A stretch of DNA of 38,378 nt, from contig LNZR01000019.1 of assembly GCA_002007365.1 (NCBI GenBank), positions 1-38,378 of the forward strand, in the 5' to 3' direction. Source of the stretch: Epulopiscium sp. Nele67-Bin005. Its GTDB lineage: Bacteria > Bacillota > Clostridia > Lachnospirales > Cellulosilyticaceae. A program made the position numbers and the translations under genes. Within the stretch, counting starts at the first letter, position 1; the number at the start of each line of letters is the position of its first letter. Positions 1-9,258 of the stretch are shown here, piece by piece. Under the pieces are notes generated by a model. It made no database searches. It saw only the letters and a program-made list of their open reading frames with translations, and was not told where the DNA came from.

Positions 1-2
1 AT

Positions 3-3000
3 GGTAACTACTATACTGAAATCGAAATTTCAGATGTGGAAAAGGCATTAAACGCAGGTCATATTATTCAAATTACAACTAGCCACATTAGTGATGGTCA
101 GATTATTGATAGTACTGTAGCAACAAGCACTCCTAAAGAATTTGTAAATTCTTCAATGACATTTGTTGGTGCAAACATGGAATTAACAATCGCACTTGAT
201 ACAGATGATATCGAATTAATTACAGTTACTAGAAGCACTGGATTAACTGAAGGATACGAAGTAAGATATTCAATTGTAGACGAAGAAGTAAAATATTCAA
301 TTGGAACCGAAACTGAGAATACTTTTGGTGTAGACTCTTCAGGTTGGGAAACAATTGACAACAATGACTTCACTAAAAATACAGATGGAACATTTACAAC
401 TAAGCTTAACTTAAAAGATGAATTAGAAGAAGATATGTTTGTTGCTGTTCAAATTATCAACCTAAGCAACCCTATGGATCGTCCAACTACAATTTACTCT
501 GGAGCAATTCTTACAGCACCAACTATCGAAAGTGTAGAAGTTGCAGGGCATGATACTGATGAAGAAGATGCTACTACAATCGATGTTGCAGAAATTACAG
601 TATTAACTGGTGCTGATGATGGATTTGATGGTTATGGATTAGTTTGGCAATTAGTAGATGCTAATGGTACTCCATATACTGATAAATCTGGAGATGTAGC
701 TATTGATGAAGATGACGATACAGTGGCAAAAGCTACAACTGATATTACAAAAACTGAATTAAACGATGGTGATAGATTTGTAATTACAGTTACAGCAGCA
801 GGAGAGGACGCAGAAAAAGCTCCAGTTATCGAAGTTGATTATGATGATGAAGATGATGAAGATACTTTTGATGCAAACAAATCTAAAGCAGTAACTACAA
901 TTGCAACACCAACATTTGCTGATGATAATGATGATGGAGTTCATGTAACGATTGAAGGTATCACTGAAGATGATTTAGAGGCTCACGACCTTAACTATTC
1001 AGCAGTAACTCTTTCTAGCGCTATGACAATGGGTATTATGGATTTAGAGTGGAAAGATATTGATAGTGATGATGATGGAATTACAGCACACATTTCACAA
1101 GCTCACTTACGTTCATTAGGATTAACTTCAGCTCATGATGGAGTTAAAGTTACAGCAGAAAACATTGCAGATTTCTTAGTATTAGGAAGTGACGCAGAGT
1201 ATGGATTTAGCATTGAAGCAACTAACACTGGAAATATTGAAGTAGCAACAGCTGAAAACGCTGATGAAAAATCAGTAGCAGTAACTCTTTCTGAAGTTAT
1301 GATTGCAGATGAAAATGGTGAGTTTGACTGGAATACAGCTTACACATTATACTGGGCTAAAGAAGATGTAACAGAAGAAGAAGCAGAAGAAGAAGGCACA
1401 CTTGACGCACGTGAAACAACTAGTGCAACAAGAAATAAAGTTATAATTACAGATGATATGTTAGTAGATGTTGTTGATGCTACAACTGAAGCAGTAATCG
1501 ATGAAGATATTACAGTAATCATTCCAGTATCTACATTCAACTTAGGTGTAAATGATGAAGAAGACGGAAAAGCAATCGTATTCTACCTTGACCACGCAAG
1601 TGAAGCAGTTGCAGAAACTCGTAGTGCAGAATTTGCTTTAAGCCAAGCACCAACACCAACTTTCACAGGAGCAAGAACAGGCGATGATAGTGCGACACTT
1701 GATATTGTACTAGATAAGGCTGATAGCGAGGCAGAAACTGTTACAGTATCTTACAGCACAACAACAGATGGTGTTACTGATTTCGACGATACATTAGACA
1801 ATATCGAGCTTAATGATAGTGCGCTTAAAGAGATTGCATTACCAGCTTCATTATCAGCAGGTGACGTTATTTCTGTAGAAGTAGTAAGTCCAGTGTGGTA
1901 TGAGGTTGATGTAAATACTTCTCAAACAATTTTATTAGCACCAGCTGCAGAATTAAGCTTTGATGAGACTGGTAAGGAATTACAAATTCTGATTGCAACG
2001 TTAGATATTGATAATAACCCAGCAGAAAATTTTGAGGACTTATACACTGTAAAGGCTGAAAACAAAGGCGAATTTCAAACTTTCGCTGTTGGAGAAAATG
2101 TAGTAGACGGATTTAAATATATCTCTTCATTAGGTAAGTTTGTAGGAACAATTGCTTTATCAGACTTAAATGTTGACAACACAGATGATAATGGGGCGCT
2201 TGATGGAGGTCAAACTTTAAACGTTCACGTAAGAGCAAATACTGAGAACGAGAACGCTTGGTTTATCTTAAAAAATACAAGCACAATGGATACTCAAGAA
2301 GCAGTAACAGTAACTCAACTATTTGATGCAGATGGATTAACAGCAACTTTCAATAGTTCAACATTTACAGATTACAAGTTAGAGTTATTTGTTAGAACAG
2401 ATGGAGCAGATGACAAGTCTATCCAAGAAATTACAAGTGCTGATGTAACTATTTCTGAAGGATATGCAACATTCAAGGCAGACTTTGAAACTTTAGAATT
2501 AGCAACTGGTGACTTAGTTGTAATTAAAGCTACTCCAATTGACCCAACAAATGGATTTGTATCTAGTGAAGCAATAAGTGAGCCAGCTATAGTATTAGGT
2601 GATATCGTTGGAGCAATGAATACAGATGGAGAAGTTTCTTATACTCCAGAAGCAGAAGAGGCGGTTACAAGTGAATTTGACTTCACATGGGTAGTTGGAA
2701 CTAATGATGGAAAAGTTGGAACTGATAAGGTTGATATAACTACACTTTCAGCAGGAAATGAAATTGTAATTACTGCAGAAAGAAATACAGCCGCTAACAC
2801 TACTCCAATCGTTGGAGCAACAGACACATTAACAATTACTTTAGCACCAGAGGCAGTAATCACATTTGATGCTGACACTATGCATGTAGAAATCTTTGAT
2901 GAAGAGAAAACTTATGCTAATGATGAAGATGAGTTTGCACTTACAGTTGTTTGGAGAAATAACTTAGAGTCTGCATTATATTCAATTCCAAACGCAGTTG

Positions 3001-6000
3001 ACGACTTTACGTATGATGATGAGACTACTTCTTGGAACGGAAGCACTGAAGTACCAGAAGCTACTGCAAAAGATACTATTTCAGTATCAGTATCTAGCCT
3101 AACTGATGGAACAATTTTAACTAATGATTATTCAGGGAAATCTGATGCAACATTAACATTAAATACACCGTCAATGTCATTTGACACTAATGCGTTAACA
3201 TTAACTTACAATGGTGTTACAGATGCTTCAGTATTCGACCTTATAAACATTAACTGGGCAATCGATGATGCTGATGCAACTGCACTTGATGAGTTTACTC
3301 CAGTAGCAACAGAAGTTACTAACCAGTATACAGTAACTATCCCAATGACTACGTTTGATGACTTAGAAGGTGGTGATACAATTACTATTTCAAGTACAGT
3401 AAAAGCAGAATTTGCAACACAAATTATTAACTTACCAGAGGCAATAACTTCAGACGAAACAAAAGTATTACCAGATCTTACTGCTGTTGGAGTTCTTAAA
3501 ACTAGAGCTGATGCTGACAATGAGGACTATACAATTGAAAACATTGCACTTACAGCAGAACTTAGTGTTGCTACAGAAGGTGTAATTATTAAGTGGTTAC
3601 AAGGAAATAACACTGATACTGTTACTACAAATGATACTGATATTACTATCACAAAAGAGTTAGACTTTGAATTAGTAGTTGGAGAGTTAACAGGTGAAAT
3701 TGTTGGATTTACATCTGCAACTGCAACTACGCCAGTTATTACTACTGGAAAGACTGAAATTACAGTTGATGTTACACAAATTGATGCCCCAACAGGAGTA
3801 AATACATCATTTGTTAATGATACAACTTATGTTAATGCAACAATCCCACTGGCATACCAAGACGATGACTATGTAATTACAGTACAAACAGCTGATGGAA
3901 CTATTGTAGGAGATCCACTTGAAAAGGAACTTAATAGCCTCTATTCAACTAAGCTTGATTTAGAAGGTATAAGCTCATCACAGATGACAGATGGATTGTT
4001 TGTAGTGATTTCATCAGTAACTGATGGAACAAAGCTTGACGGAAAAACAGAAGTTGAATTAGCATTTGCTGTATCTCCAGAGTCAATTAAATTCTCAGGA
4101 ACAGATATGACAGTTGGATTTAAAAGCTCTGATGATTTAAGCAACTACAATGTAACGTACACAATTTCAACTGTTAATGGTGAGGAAAAAACAGCAGTTG
4201 TTGATGGTGACACTATTACAATTGATGAAACAAACGAAGGTACAGTAAGCGTTAAGGAAATTGCAAACTATAGTGATATATTAGAAATCACTGTATCACA
4301 CAAAACAGATAATAGTATTATTCCAGTTACTATTGAGTATACAAACTTTGGTACAACAGGTTCAATTAGTACATTACGTTACTCATCAGCAGATGCAGCA
4401 TTAATTGCAACACCAACATATGCTGGAGCTTTACAAAGTTTTTATGAAGTAACAGTGGTAGTCCCTGTAAATGGTGAAGATGTTACCAAAACATTAAAAG
4501 TAAGTGCTGATTTATCAGATGCAAGATTAGAAATTTCAAATGCTGATTTAAGTTGGTTAAAACCACTTTCAGAAGCAGGTTCAGATGTAGATGTAACTCT
4601 TCAATTATCATCAACAGCAGAGAACGATTTCTATCTAAGACCAAACACTTCAAATATTCCAGTTACTGGTGATGAAATCCCAGATGCTCAACCATTATAC
4701 TATACTGACCGTGGAACAATGTTAATCTTTAGCAAACCAGACGGTGTAGTTGCTTATCAGTATTCATTAGATGAAAACTTTGACAATTATGCTGAGCAAA
4801 CAAGTACAGTATTAAGATTTACAAGTTTATTTAATAATGATGACTTAGGTGATACTGATGTTAGAATTGGTAATTACATCTATGTTAGAGCAATTGATGC
4901 AGAAGGAAATACAGTGGAGTCAGTTGATATTGAGATTTTAGCAACACACATTGATGCAACACTTATAACGCCAGGAGTAACATTAAATAATAACGTTATA
5001 TCATTAACTTCATCAGCATCAACATTTGTATATTCATTTGATGATATTAATTACAAAGTGTTGGAAGTAACAGATAACAATGAGTTTGACACACTTTATA
5101 TCACTCAAGACTATAGAACAGATGGTCTAAATGCAAGAACTAATACTCTTTATATAGCAGCACAATCAGAAGTAGAAAATCAAACTGTTATCGGAGAAGC
5201 TGTGGCAATACCATTAGACGCAGAATTATATAACGTTCAAAAACCAGATATTACAGTAGATCCATTAGACCCATCATTTGTTCGTCTTGGAAGTAACACA
5301 CAACAATTATCAGGTGTAACTGAGGTATGGTTTGCGTACCAATTTGGGCATGATGGTGAATGGCTCACAATCCAAAAAGATGAAGATGATTATGCAAGAT
5401 TTTCACTAGAAGAATTTGCTGATATGGGATATTCCTTAGAAGATTTAATTGTATTCACTATTGCAGTTGAAGCAGGAGAAACACTAGTAATAGATTCAAA
5501 AGGTGAAGTAACAAGTAATTGTGTAGGGTATTCAGGAAAATCTACGTATATTGAAGCAACATCAGCTAGTACTCGTGCAGCATTCCAAAGCATTATGATT
5601 GACTTCTTCATGATTGAGCCAGAAATGGAAGCTACTCCAGAAGTTGAAACTGAAGTTGAAACACCAGAAGTAGAGACTGAAGTTGAAGCTACTCCAGAAG
5701 TAGAGACTGAAGTTGAAGTTGATACTCCAGAAGTAGAAACTGAAGTTGAAGTCGAAACTCCAGAAGTAGAAACTGAAGTTGAAGTTGAAACTCCAGAAGT
5801 AGAAACTGAAGTTGAAGCTACTCCAGAAGTAGAAACTGAAGTTGAAGTTGAAACTCCAGAAGTAGAAACTGAAGTTGAAGTTGAAACTCCAGAAGTAGAA
5901 ACTGAAGTTGAAGTTGAAACTCCAGAAGTAGAGACTGAAGTTGAAGCTACTCCAGAAGTAGAAACTGAAGTTGAAACTCCAGAAGTAGAGACTGAAGTTG

Positions 6001-6140
6001 AAACTACTCCAGAAGTTAAAGAAGAAACTCCTGTTGTAGAGACTACTCCAGAAGTTAAAGAAGAAGCTCCTGTTGTAGAAGCTCCAGCACCAGTTGAAGC
6101 ACCTACAGTTGAAGTTGAAACTAGTACAGACGCTGAATAA
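3..6140 (+). CDS. Giant acidic repetitive surface protein, 5' end missing
   Basis: The frame is open to the window edge: in-frame codons upstream of the first GTG (36) read GNYYTEIEISD, so this is the 3' part of a longer gene and GTG 36 is not the start. About 2045 residues are visible. Most is a string of degenerate beta-rich units of roughly 100-130 residues. They are recognisable by a linker resembling A/T-P-x-x-x-F (for example APTPTF, NTPSMSF, IATPTY) and a later L-x-x-G-D-x-I-x-V strand. The protein is very acidic (many DDxDD stretches, possibly calcium-binding) and I see only one cysteine. It ends in a Pro-Glu-Val-Thr tail (5631-6065) and then VETSTDAE, with no LPXTG motif or C-terminal membrane segment. 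Domain style suggests a secreted or S-layer-like adhesin or matrix protein; a signal peptide or anchor would lie outside the window. Function is unknown. A hairpin terminator follows the stop codon. Confidence 0.8.
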   Translation, partial: GNYYTEIEISDVEKALNAGHIIQITTSHISDGQIIDSTVATSTPKEFVNSSMTFVGANMELTIALDTDDIELITVTRSTGLTEGYEVRYSIVDEEVKYSIGTETENTFGVDSSGWETIDNNDFTKNTDGTFTTKLNLKDELEEDMFVAVQIINLSNPMDRPTTIYSGAILTAPTIESVEVAGHDTDEEDATTIDVAEITVLTGADDGFDGYGLVWQLVDANGTPYTDKSGDVAIDEDDDTVAKATTDITKTELNDGDRFVITVTAAGEDAEKAPVIEVDYDDEDDEDTFDANKSKAVTTIATPTFADDNDDGVHVTIEGITEDDLEAHDLNYSAVTLSSAMTMGIMDLEWKDIDSDDDGITAHISQAHLRSLGLTSAHDGVKVTAENIADFLVLGSDAEYGFSIEATNTGNIEVATAENADEKSVAVTLSEVMIADENGEFDWNTAYTLYWAKEDVTEEEAEEEGTLDARETTSATRNKVIITDDMLVDVVDATTEAVIDEDITVIIPVSTFNLGVNDEEDGKAIVFYLDHASEAVAETRSAEFALSQAPTPTFTGARTGDDSATLDIVLDKADSEAETVTVSYSTTTDGVTDFDDTLDNIELNDSALKEIALPASLSAGDVISVEVVSPVWYEVDVNTSQTILLAPAAELSFDETGKELQILIATLDIDNNPAENFEDLYTVKAENKGEFQTFAVGENVVDGFKYISSLGKFVGTIALSDLNVDNTDDNGALDGGQTLNVHVRANTENENAWFILKNTSTMDTQEAVTVTQLFDADGLTATFNSSTFTDYKLELFVRTDGADDKSIQEITSADVTISEGYATFKADFETLELATGDLVVIKATPIDPTNGFVSSEAISEPAIVLGDIVGAMNTDGEVSYTPEAEEAVTSEFDFTWVVGTNDGKVGTDKVDITTLSAGNEIVITAERNTAANTTPIVGATDTLTITLAPEAVITFDADTMHVEIFDEEKTYANDEDEFALTVVWRNNLESALYSIPNAVDDFTYDDETTSWNGSTEVPEATAKDTISVSVSSLTDGTILTNDYSGKSDATLTLNTPSMSFDTNALTLTYNGVTDASVFDLININWAIDDADATALDEFTPVATEVTNQYTVTIPMTTFDDLEGGDTITISSTVKAEFATQIINLPEAITSDETKVLPDLTAVGVLKTRADADNEDYTIENIALTAELSVATEGVIIKWLQGNNTDTVTTNDTDITITKELDFELVVGELTGEIVGFTSATATTPVITTGKTEITVDVTQIDAPTGVNTSFVNDTTYVNATIPLAYQDDDYVITVQTADGTIVGDPLEKELNSLYSTKLDLEGISSSQMTDGLFVVISSVTDGTKLDGKTEVELAFAVSPESIKFSGTDMTVGFKSSDDLSNYNVTYTISTVNGEEKTAVVDGDTITIDETNEGTVSVKEIANYSDILEITVSHKTDNSIIPVTIEYTNFGTTGSISTLRYSSADAALIATPTYAGALQSFYEVTVVVPVNGEDVTKTLKVSADLSDARLEISNADLSWLKPLSEAGSDVDVTLQLSSTAENDFYLRPNTSNIPVTGDEIPDAQPLYYTDRGTMLIFSKPDGVVAYQYSLDENFDNYAEQTSTVLRFTSLFNNDDLGDTDVRIGNYIYVRAIDAEGNTVESVDIEILATHIDATLITPGVTLNNNVISLTSSASTFVYSFDDINYKVLEVTDNNEFDTLYITQDYRTDGLNARTNTLYIAAQSEVENQTVIGEAVAIPLDAELYNVQKPDITVDPLDPSFVRLGSNTQQLSGVTEVWFAYQFGHDGEWLTIQKDEDDYARFSLEEFADMGYSLEDLIVFTIAVEAGETLVIDSKGEVTSNCVGYSGKSTYIEATSASTRAAFQSIMIDFFMIEPEMEATPEVETEVETPEVETEVEATPEVETEVEVDTPEVETEVEVETPEVETEVEVETPEVETEVEATPEVETEVEVETPEVETEVEVETPEVETEVEVETPEVETEVEATPEVETEVETPEVETEVETTPEVKEETPVVETTPEVKEEAPVVEAPAPVEAPTVEVETSTDAE
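5631..6065 (+). repeat. Tandem repeat coding TPEVETEVE
   Basis: Near-identical units of 27, 30 or 33 bases, each containing a version of actccagaagtagaaactg, encode twelve copies of TPEVETEVE separated by A, V-E, V-D or nothing. Two diverged TTPEVKEE copies follow. Every unit stays in frame, so the array can change length without breaking the gene. The product is a rigid, highly negative Pro/Glu stalk with no lysine in the twelve core units. Confidence 0.95.
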
Positions 6141-6170
6141 TTCAGCTGAATAATTAAATAAAACAAATTA

Positions 6171-6196
6171 GCTAAGGTTAACCCCTTGGCTTTTTT
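6171..6196 (+). terminator. Rho-independent terminator after the giant gene
   Basis: gctaagg pairs with ccttggc (one G-U pair) around a short loop, followed by six T residues. It lies 30 bases after the stop codon of the giant gene. Confidence 0.85.
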
Positions 6197-6272
6197 GTTG
6201 TACAAAAATGAGGTTGTTGACAATTTAAAAAGGTTAATATATCGTTTAATAACAGGAGGGGTTTTTATATAT

Positions 6273-6302
6273 TTGACACAAAACACGAATACCAAATACT
6301 AT
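6273..6302 (+). promoter_or_regulatory. Sigma-A promoter for asparaginase-cca
   Basis: TTGACA (6273-6278), 18-base spacer, TACTAT (6297-6302), about 90 bases before the asparaginase ATG. A second TTGACA at 6217-6222 has only a poor -10 (TATCGT), so it is less likely. Confidence 0.6.
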
Positions 6303-6392
6303 TGTTAGAAGTTGCTTATTCTGGTTGCAAAATTAGTAATTAGCATAATATAATTAGTGGGAATACTAGATTTTAGAAAGGAAGATGATAAT

Positions 6393-7364
6393 ATGAAAAA
6401 GCCAAAGATATGTATAATTTTTACAGGTGGAACAATTTCTATGACAGTTGATAAAAATATTGGTGCTGCAATACCCAGTTTATCAGGAGAAGAAATTTTA
6501 TCAAAAGTATCAAATATAGATAAGATTGCAGATATCGAAGTTTATAATTTTAGTGAAATCCCAAGTCCACATATGACGATTGATAAACTATTAGAGCTTA
6601 GAGAAATTATTATGAAAAAGCTCACTGGAGATGAATTTGATGGTTTGGTTGTGACACATGGAACTGATAGTCTGGAAGAAACAGCTTACTTTTTGGATTT
6701 GACAGTCAAGCATTGGAAACCGATTGTTGTTGTTGGTGCTATGAGAAATAGTTCAGAACTTGGTTATGATGGTGCTAGCAATTTGGCAAGTGGAGTTTGT
6801 ACAGCAACTTCAAAACACGCAATTGACAAAGGTGTTTTGGTAGTTTTAAATAATGAAGTAAATTTGGCAAGCGAAGTTACAAAGACAAATACCCTTTCAT
6901 TAAATACGTTTCGTTCGCCATATGGGCCAATTGGGATTGTGGATACAAATGAGTTAATTTTATATAGAAATAGTTCTTCTCCACAGTTTATTTATACAGA
7001 TGATGTTGAAAGAAATGTAGAGCTTATTAAAACTGTAATTGATATGGACGATAAGCTTTTGAGATTTGCAGTTGACACAGGTACAAAGGGAATTGTTATT
7101 GAGGCTATGGGTCGTGGAAATTTGCCACTAAAAATATTTGAAGGGGTTAAATATGCGCTTAGTAAAGGCGTGATTATTGTTATCGTTTCACGTTGTGGAG
7201 CAGGGCGAGTTTTTGAATCTTATGGCTATGAAGGTAGTGGTAAAGAGCTGGTTGAACTTGGTGCTATAATGGGTGGAGAGATGCAAGGCGTTAAGGCACG
7301 TATAAAACTTATGGTTGCTTTGGGTGCTGGATTTAACCAAGAAGAAATTAAGGAGTTATTTTAA
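6393..7364 (+). CDS. ansA: L-asparaginase, cytoplasmic type I
   Basis: Hydrolyses L-asparagine to aspartate and ammonia. The 323-residue product has both family signatures. TGGTI at residues 11-14 carries the first catalytic Thr, and VVTHGTDSLEETAYFL around residues 87-101 carries the Thr-Asp pair (T91, D92). The AMRNSSELGYDGASN stretch is also typical. No signal peptide is seen, which fits the cytoplasmic class. The frame is open 12 codons further upstream to a GTG, but the ATG at 6393 follows an AGAAAGGAAG ribosome site at good distance, so it is taken as the start. The next gene, cca, starts three bases after the stop, so the two are probably co-transcribed. Pyrimidine-specific or glutaminase activity cannot be excluded from sequence. 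Confidence 0.92.
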   Translation: MKKPKICIIFTGGTISMTVDKNIGAAIPSLSGEEILSKVSNIDKIADIEVYNFSEIPSPHMTIDKLLELREIIMKKLTGDEFDGLVVTHGTDSLEETAYFLDLTVKHWKPIVVVGAMRNSSELGYDGASNLASGVCTATSKHAIDKGVLVVLNNEVNLASEVTKTNTLSLNTFRSPYGPIGIVDTNELILYRNSSSPQFIYTDDVERNVELIKTVIDMDDKLLRFAVDTGTKGIVIEAMGRGNLPLKIFEGVKYALSKGVIIVIVSRCGAGRVFESYGYEGSGKELVELGAIMGGEMQGVKARIKLMVALGAGFNQEEIKELF

Positions 7365-7367
7365 TAA

Positions 7368-8582
7368 ATGAATAAATATAATACACAAATTCCCGAAGAA
7401 GCAAAAATGATTATTAATGAGCTTGAACAACATGGGTTTGAGGCATTTATAGTTGGTGGTTGTGTTCGGGATATGATAATGGAGAGAGTGCCTAACGATT
7501 GGGATATAACGACTTCTGCCAAGCCAGAGGACGTTAAACGAATTTTTAAGCGTACTTATGATACAGGTATTGAGCATGGAACTATTACTGTAATTTTGAA
7601 CGTTGAACATTATGAGGTTACGACATACCGAATTGAGGAGGAATACAAAGATTTTCGTCGACCAAACGGTGTAAGTTTTGTGACGGATATAAATTTGGAC
7701 TTATCGAGAAGAGATTTTACGATGAATGCCATTGCATATCACCCAATGAGAGGTTTTGTTGATCCTTTTTGTGGGGTTGTGGATATCCAAAATCAAACGA
7801 TTAGAACAGTTGGAATTGCTTGTGATAGGTTGACAGAAGATGCACTTCGTATTTTGAGAGGGGTGCGTTTTTCTGCTCAACTAAATTTTGAAATTGAGGG
7901 CCAAACTAAAGCTGGTATTTTGGAATGTAGGCATTTGCTTGAGCATATTAGTACTGAGCGTATTCGAGATGAGTTTACCAAAATTTGCATATCAAATAAT
8001 GTTAACCATCTGTATATGTTGTATGAGATGGATTTACTAGTATATATAATTAAAGAAGTTGTACAACTTTTTGATAACAAAACTATTGATATTCCTATAA
8101 AAATAATGTCACTTGTAAAACCTGAACATACTTTGAGGTATGTAGCCTTGTTATATAGATTGGGGGACAAGACTTCTGTTAATATTATGAAGCGTATGAA
8201 GTGGGATAATCGTACTATAAAAGAAGTGGGTCTTATAATTAAGTATAAAAATATTGACATAGATAATATTTTTATCAAACAAATGTTACGTGAAATGGGA
8301 GAAGATGTGTTTGAGATGTGGCTTCATTTTATGGAAATCAAAATACAAATTGTAGATGCAAATCAGCTTTCTAAAATTGACTTTATTCGCCAAACCAGAA
8401 ATTCTATTTTGGAAAATGGTGAGTGCTATGACCTCAAAAATTTGGCTTTAACAGGTAAAGATTTAATTGGGTTTGGTGTTCCTATTGGCAAAGAAATTGG
8501 TGAAACTTTGGAGAGGCTTTTATTATTTGTGATGGAAAACCCAGATTGTAACACTAAGGAAAGATTAATAAATAAGATTTAA
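7368..8582 (+). CDS. cca: CCA tRNA nucleotidyltransferase
   Basis: Adds or repairs the 3' CCA end of tRNAs. The 404-residue product has the class II nucleotidyltransferase head: GGCVRD at 30-35, and metal-binding Asp residues in NDWD (D44, D46). RRDFTMNAIAYHP and EDALRILRGVRF motifs follow and mark the ribose and base-selecting region. The C-terminal half is helical and poorly conserved, as usual. The ATG is three bases after the asparaginase stop and its ribosome site (AAGGAG) lies inside the end of that gene, so translation is probably coupled. A poly(A) polymerase is the only close alternative; single-enzyme Firmicutes use this type for CCA addition. Confidence 0.93.
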   Translation: MNKYNTQIPEEAKMIINELEQHGFEAFIVGGCVRDMIMERVPNDWDITTSAKPEDVKRIFKRTYDTGIEHGTITVILNVEHYEVTTYRIEEEYKDFRRPNGVSFVTDINLDLSRRDFTMNAIAYHPMRGFVDPFCGVVDIQNQTIRTVGIACDRLTEDALRILRGVRFSAQLNFEIEGQTKAGILECRHLLEHISTERIRDEFTKICISNNVNHLYMLYEMDLLVYIIKEVVQLFDNKTIDIPIKIMSLVKPEHTLRYVALLYRLGDKTSVNIMKRMKWDNRTIKEVGLIIKYKNIDIDNIFIKQMLREMGEDVFEMWLHFMEIKIQIVDANQLSKIDFIRQTRNSILENGECYDLKNLALTGKDLIGFGVPIGKEIGETLERLLLFVMENPDCNTKERLINKI

Positions 8583-8600
8583 TTGGTAGTTTTGGAGAGA

Positions 8601-8660
8601 GTGAGACTTTATCTTCAAAAAATAGGACAGATTAGTTATATCTTCACGATTTTTGAATTT
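8601..8660 (+). repeat. Intergenic 3'-end repeat, copy A (degenerate)
   Basis: GTGAGAC at 8601-8607 and TCTTCACGATTTTTGAATTT at 8641-8660 match the two blocks of copies B and C, with two mismatches in the second block and a longer spacer. It lies just after the cca stop codon, in the sense direction of cca. Confidence 0.5.
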
Positions 8661-8722
8661 AAGATTTTCTGGGGTGGGATTTGGAAAGCAAAATTCAAAT
8701 ATTATATCATATAAAAATATTA

Positions 8723-8756
8723 CCCCAAAGCTAAAAATTGCCTTGGGGTTTTTGGT
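8723..8756 (+). terminator. Terminator of the asparaginase-cca unit
   Basis: ccccaaagc and gccttgggg form a nine-pair stem with one mismatch, followed by a T run on the plus strand. It sits between convergent cca and ribH and may also slow transcription from the riboflavin side. Confidence 0.75.
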
Positions 8757-8759
8757 TGA

Positions 8760-9230
8760 TTATTTACCTTCAAATGATTGGATTAGAGTTACCATTTCGA
8801 TTGCACCCATAGCTGCCTCAAACCCTTTGTTTCCAGCTTTGCTTCCTGCTCTTTCGATAGCTTGCTCAATGTTTTCTGTAGTAATTACGCCAAACATTAC
8901 AGGAATATCGCTATTTAATGAAACGCTTGCTACTCCTTTTGCTACTTCATTACATACATAATCATAGTGAGTTGTGCTTCCACGGATAACTGCTCCTAAA
9001 GCAATAACAGCATCATACTTTCCACTTTTTGCCATCTTTGAGGCAATTAGAGGGATTTCATACGCTCCAGGAACCCATGCAACTTCAATATTATCTTCTG
9101 GAACATCATGTCTAACTAACGCATCAACTGCTCCTCCTAACAATTTTGAAGTGATAAATTCGTTAAATCTAGCAACAACAATCCCAACTTTCATATCTGT
9201 AGCAATAAGCTTTCCTTCATAAACTTTCAT
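8760..9230 (-). CDS. ribH: 6,7-dimethyl-8-ribityllumazine synthase
   Basis: Condenses 5-amino-6-ribitylamino-uracil with 3,4-dihydroxy-2-butanone 4-phosphate to form lumazine, the penultimate step to riboflavin. The 156-residue length is standard. Typical motifs are [13 protein letters not shown] near the N-terminus, [32 protein letters not shown] with the catalytic His, and PVMFGVIT. It is the last gene of the riboflavin operon, 28 bases after ribBA, with a clear AAGGAGAG ribosome site. The protein normally forms 60-subunit shells or decamers. Confidence 0.96.
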   Translation of the reverse strand: MKVYEGKLIATDMKVGIVVARFNEFITSKLLGGAVDALVRHDVPEDNIEVAWVPGAYEIPLIASKMAKSGKYDAVIALGAVIRGSTTHYDYVCNEVAKGVASVSLNSDIPVMFGVITTENIEQAIERAGSKAGNKGFEAAMGAIEMVTLIQSFEGK

Positions 9231-9258
9231 ATTAACTCTCCTTTAAATTTAGACTATA

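Noticed and set aside
36-38. GTG as the start of the giant gene
   Set aside because: The frame is open upstream to the window edge with protein-like codons, and there is no ribosome site before it.
5390-6295. Long minus-strand open frame (301 codons) of Val-Ser-Thr repeats
   Set aside because: It is the mirror image of the PEVETEVE repeat coding region. A repeat whose period is a multiple of three keeps other frames open as well. No ribosome site, and the plus-strand gene is supported by its terminator and continuity.
6252-6308. Orphan AGGAGGGG followed by a TTG-started 11-codon frame, possible leader peptide
   Set aside because: The frame coincides with the -35 and -10 boxes of a good promoter, so it would not be in the transcript from that promoter. 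No attenuator follows.
8653-9222. Plus-strand frames opposite ribH
   Set aside because: They are antisense shadows of a clear lumazine synthase gene and start within the intergenic terminator region or inside the gene without ribosome sites.
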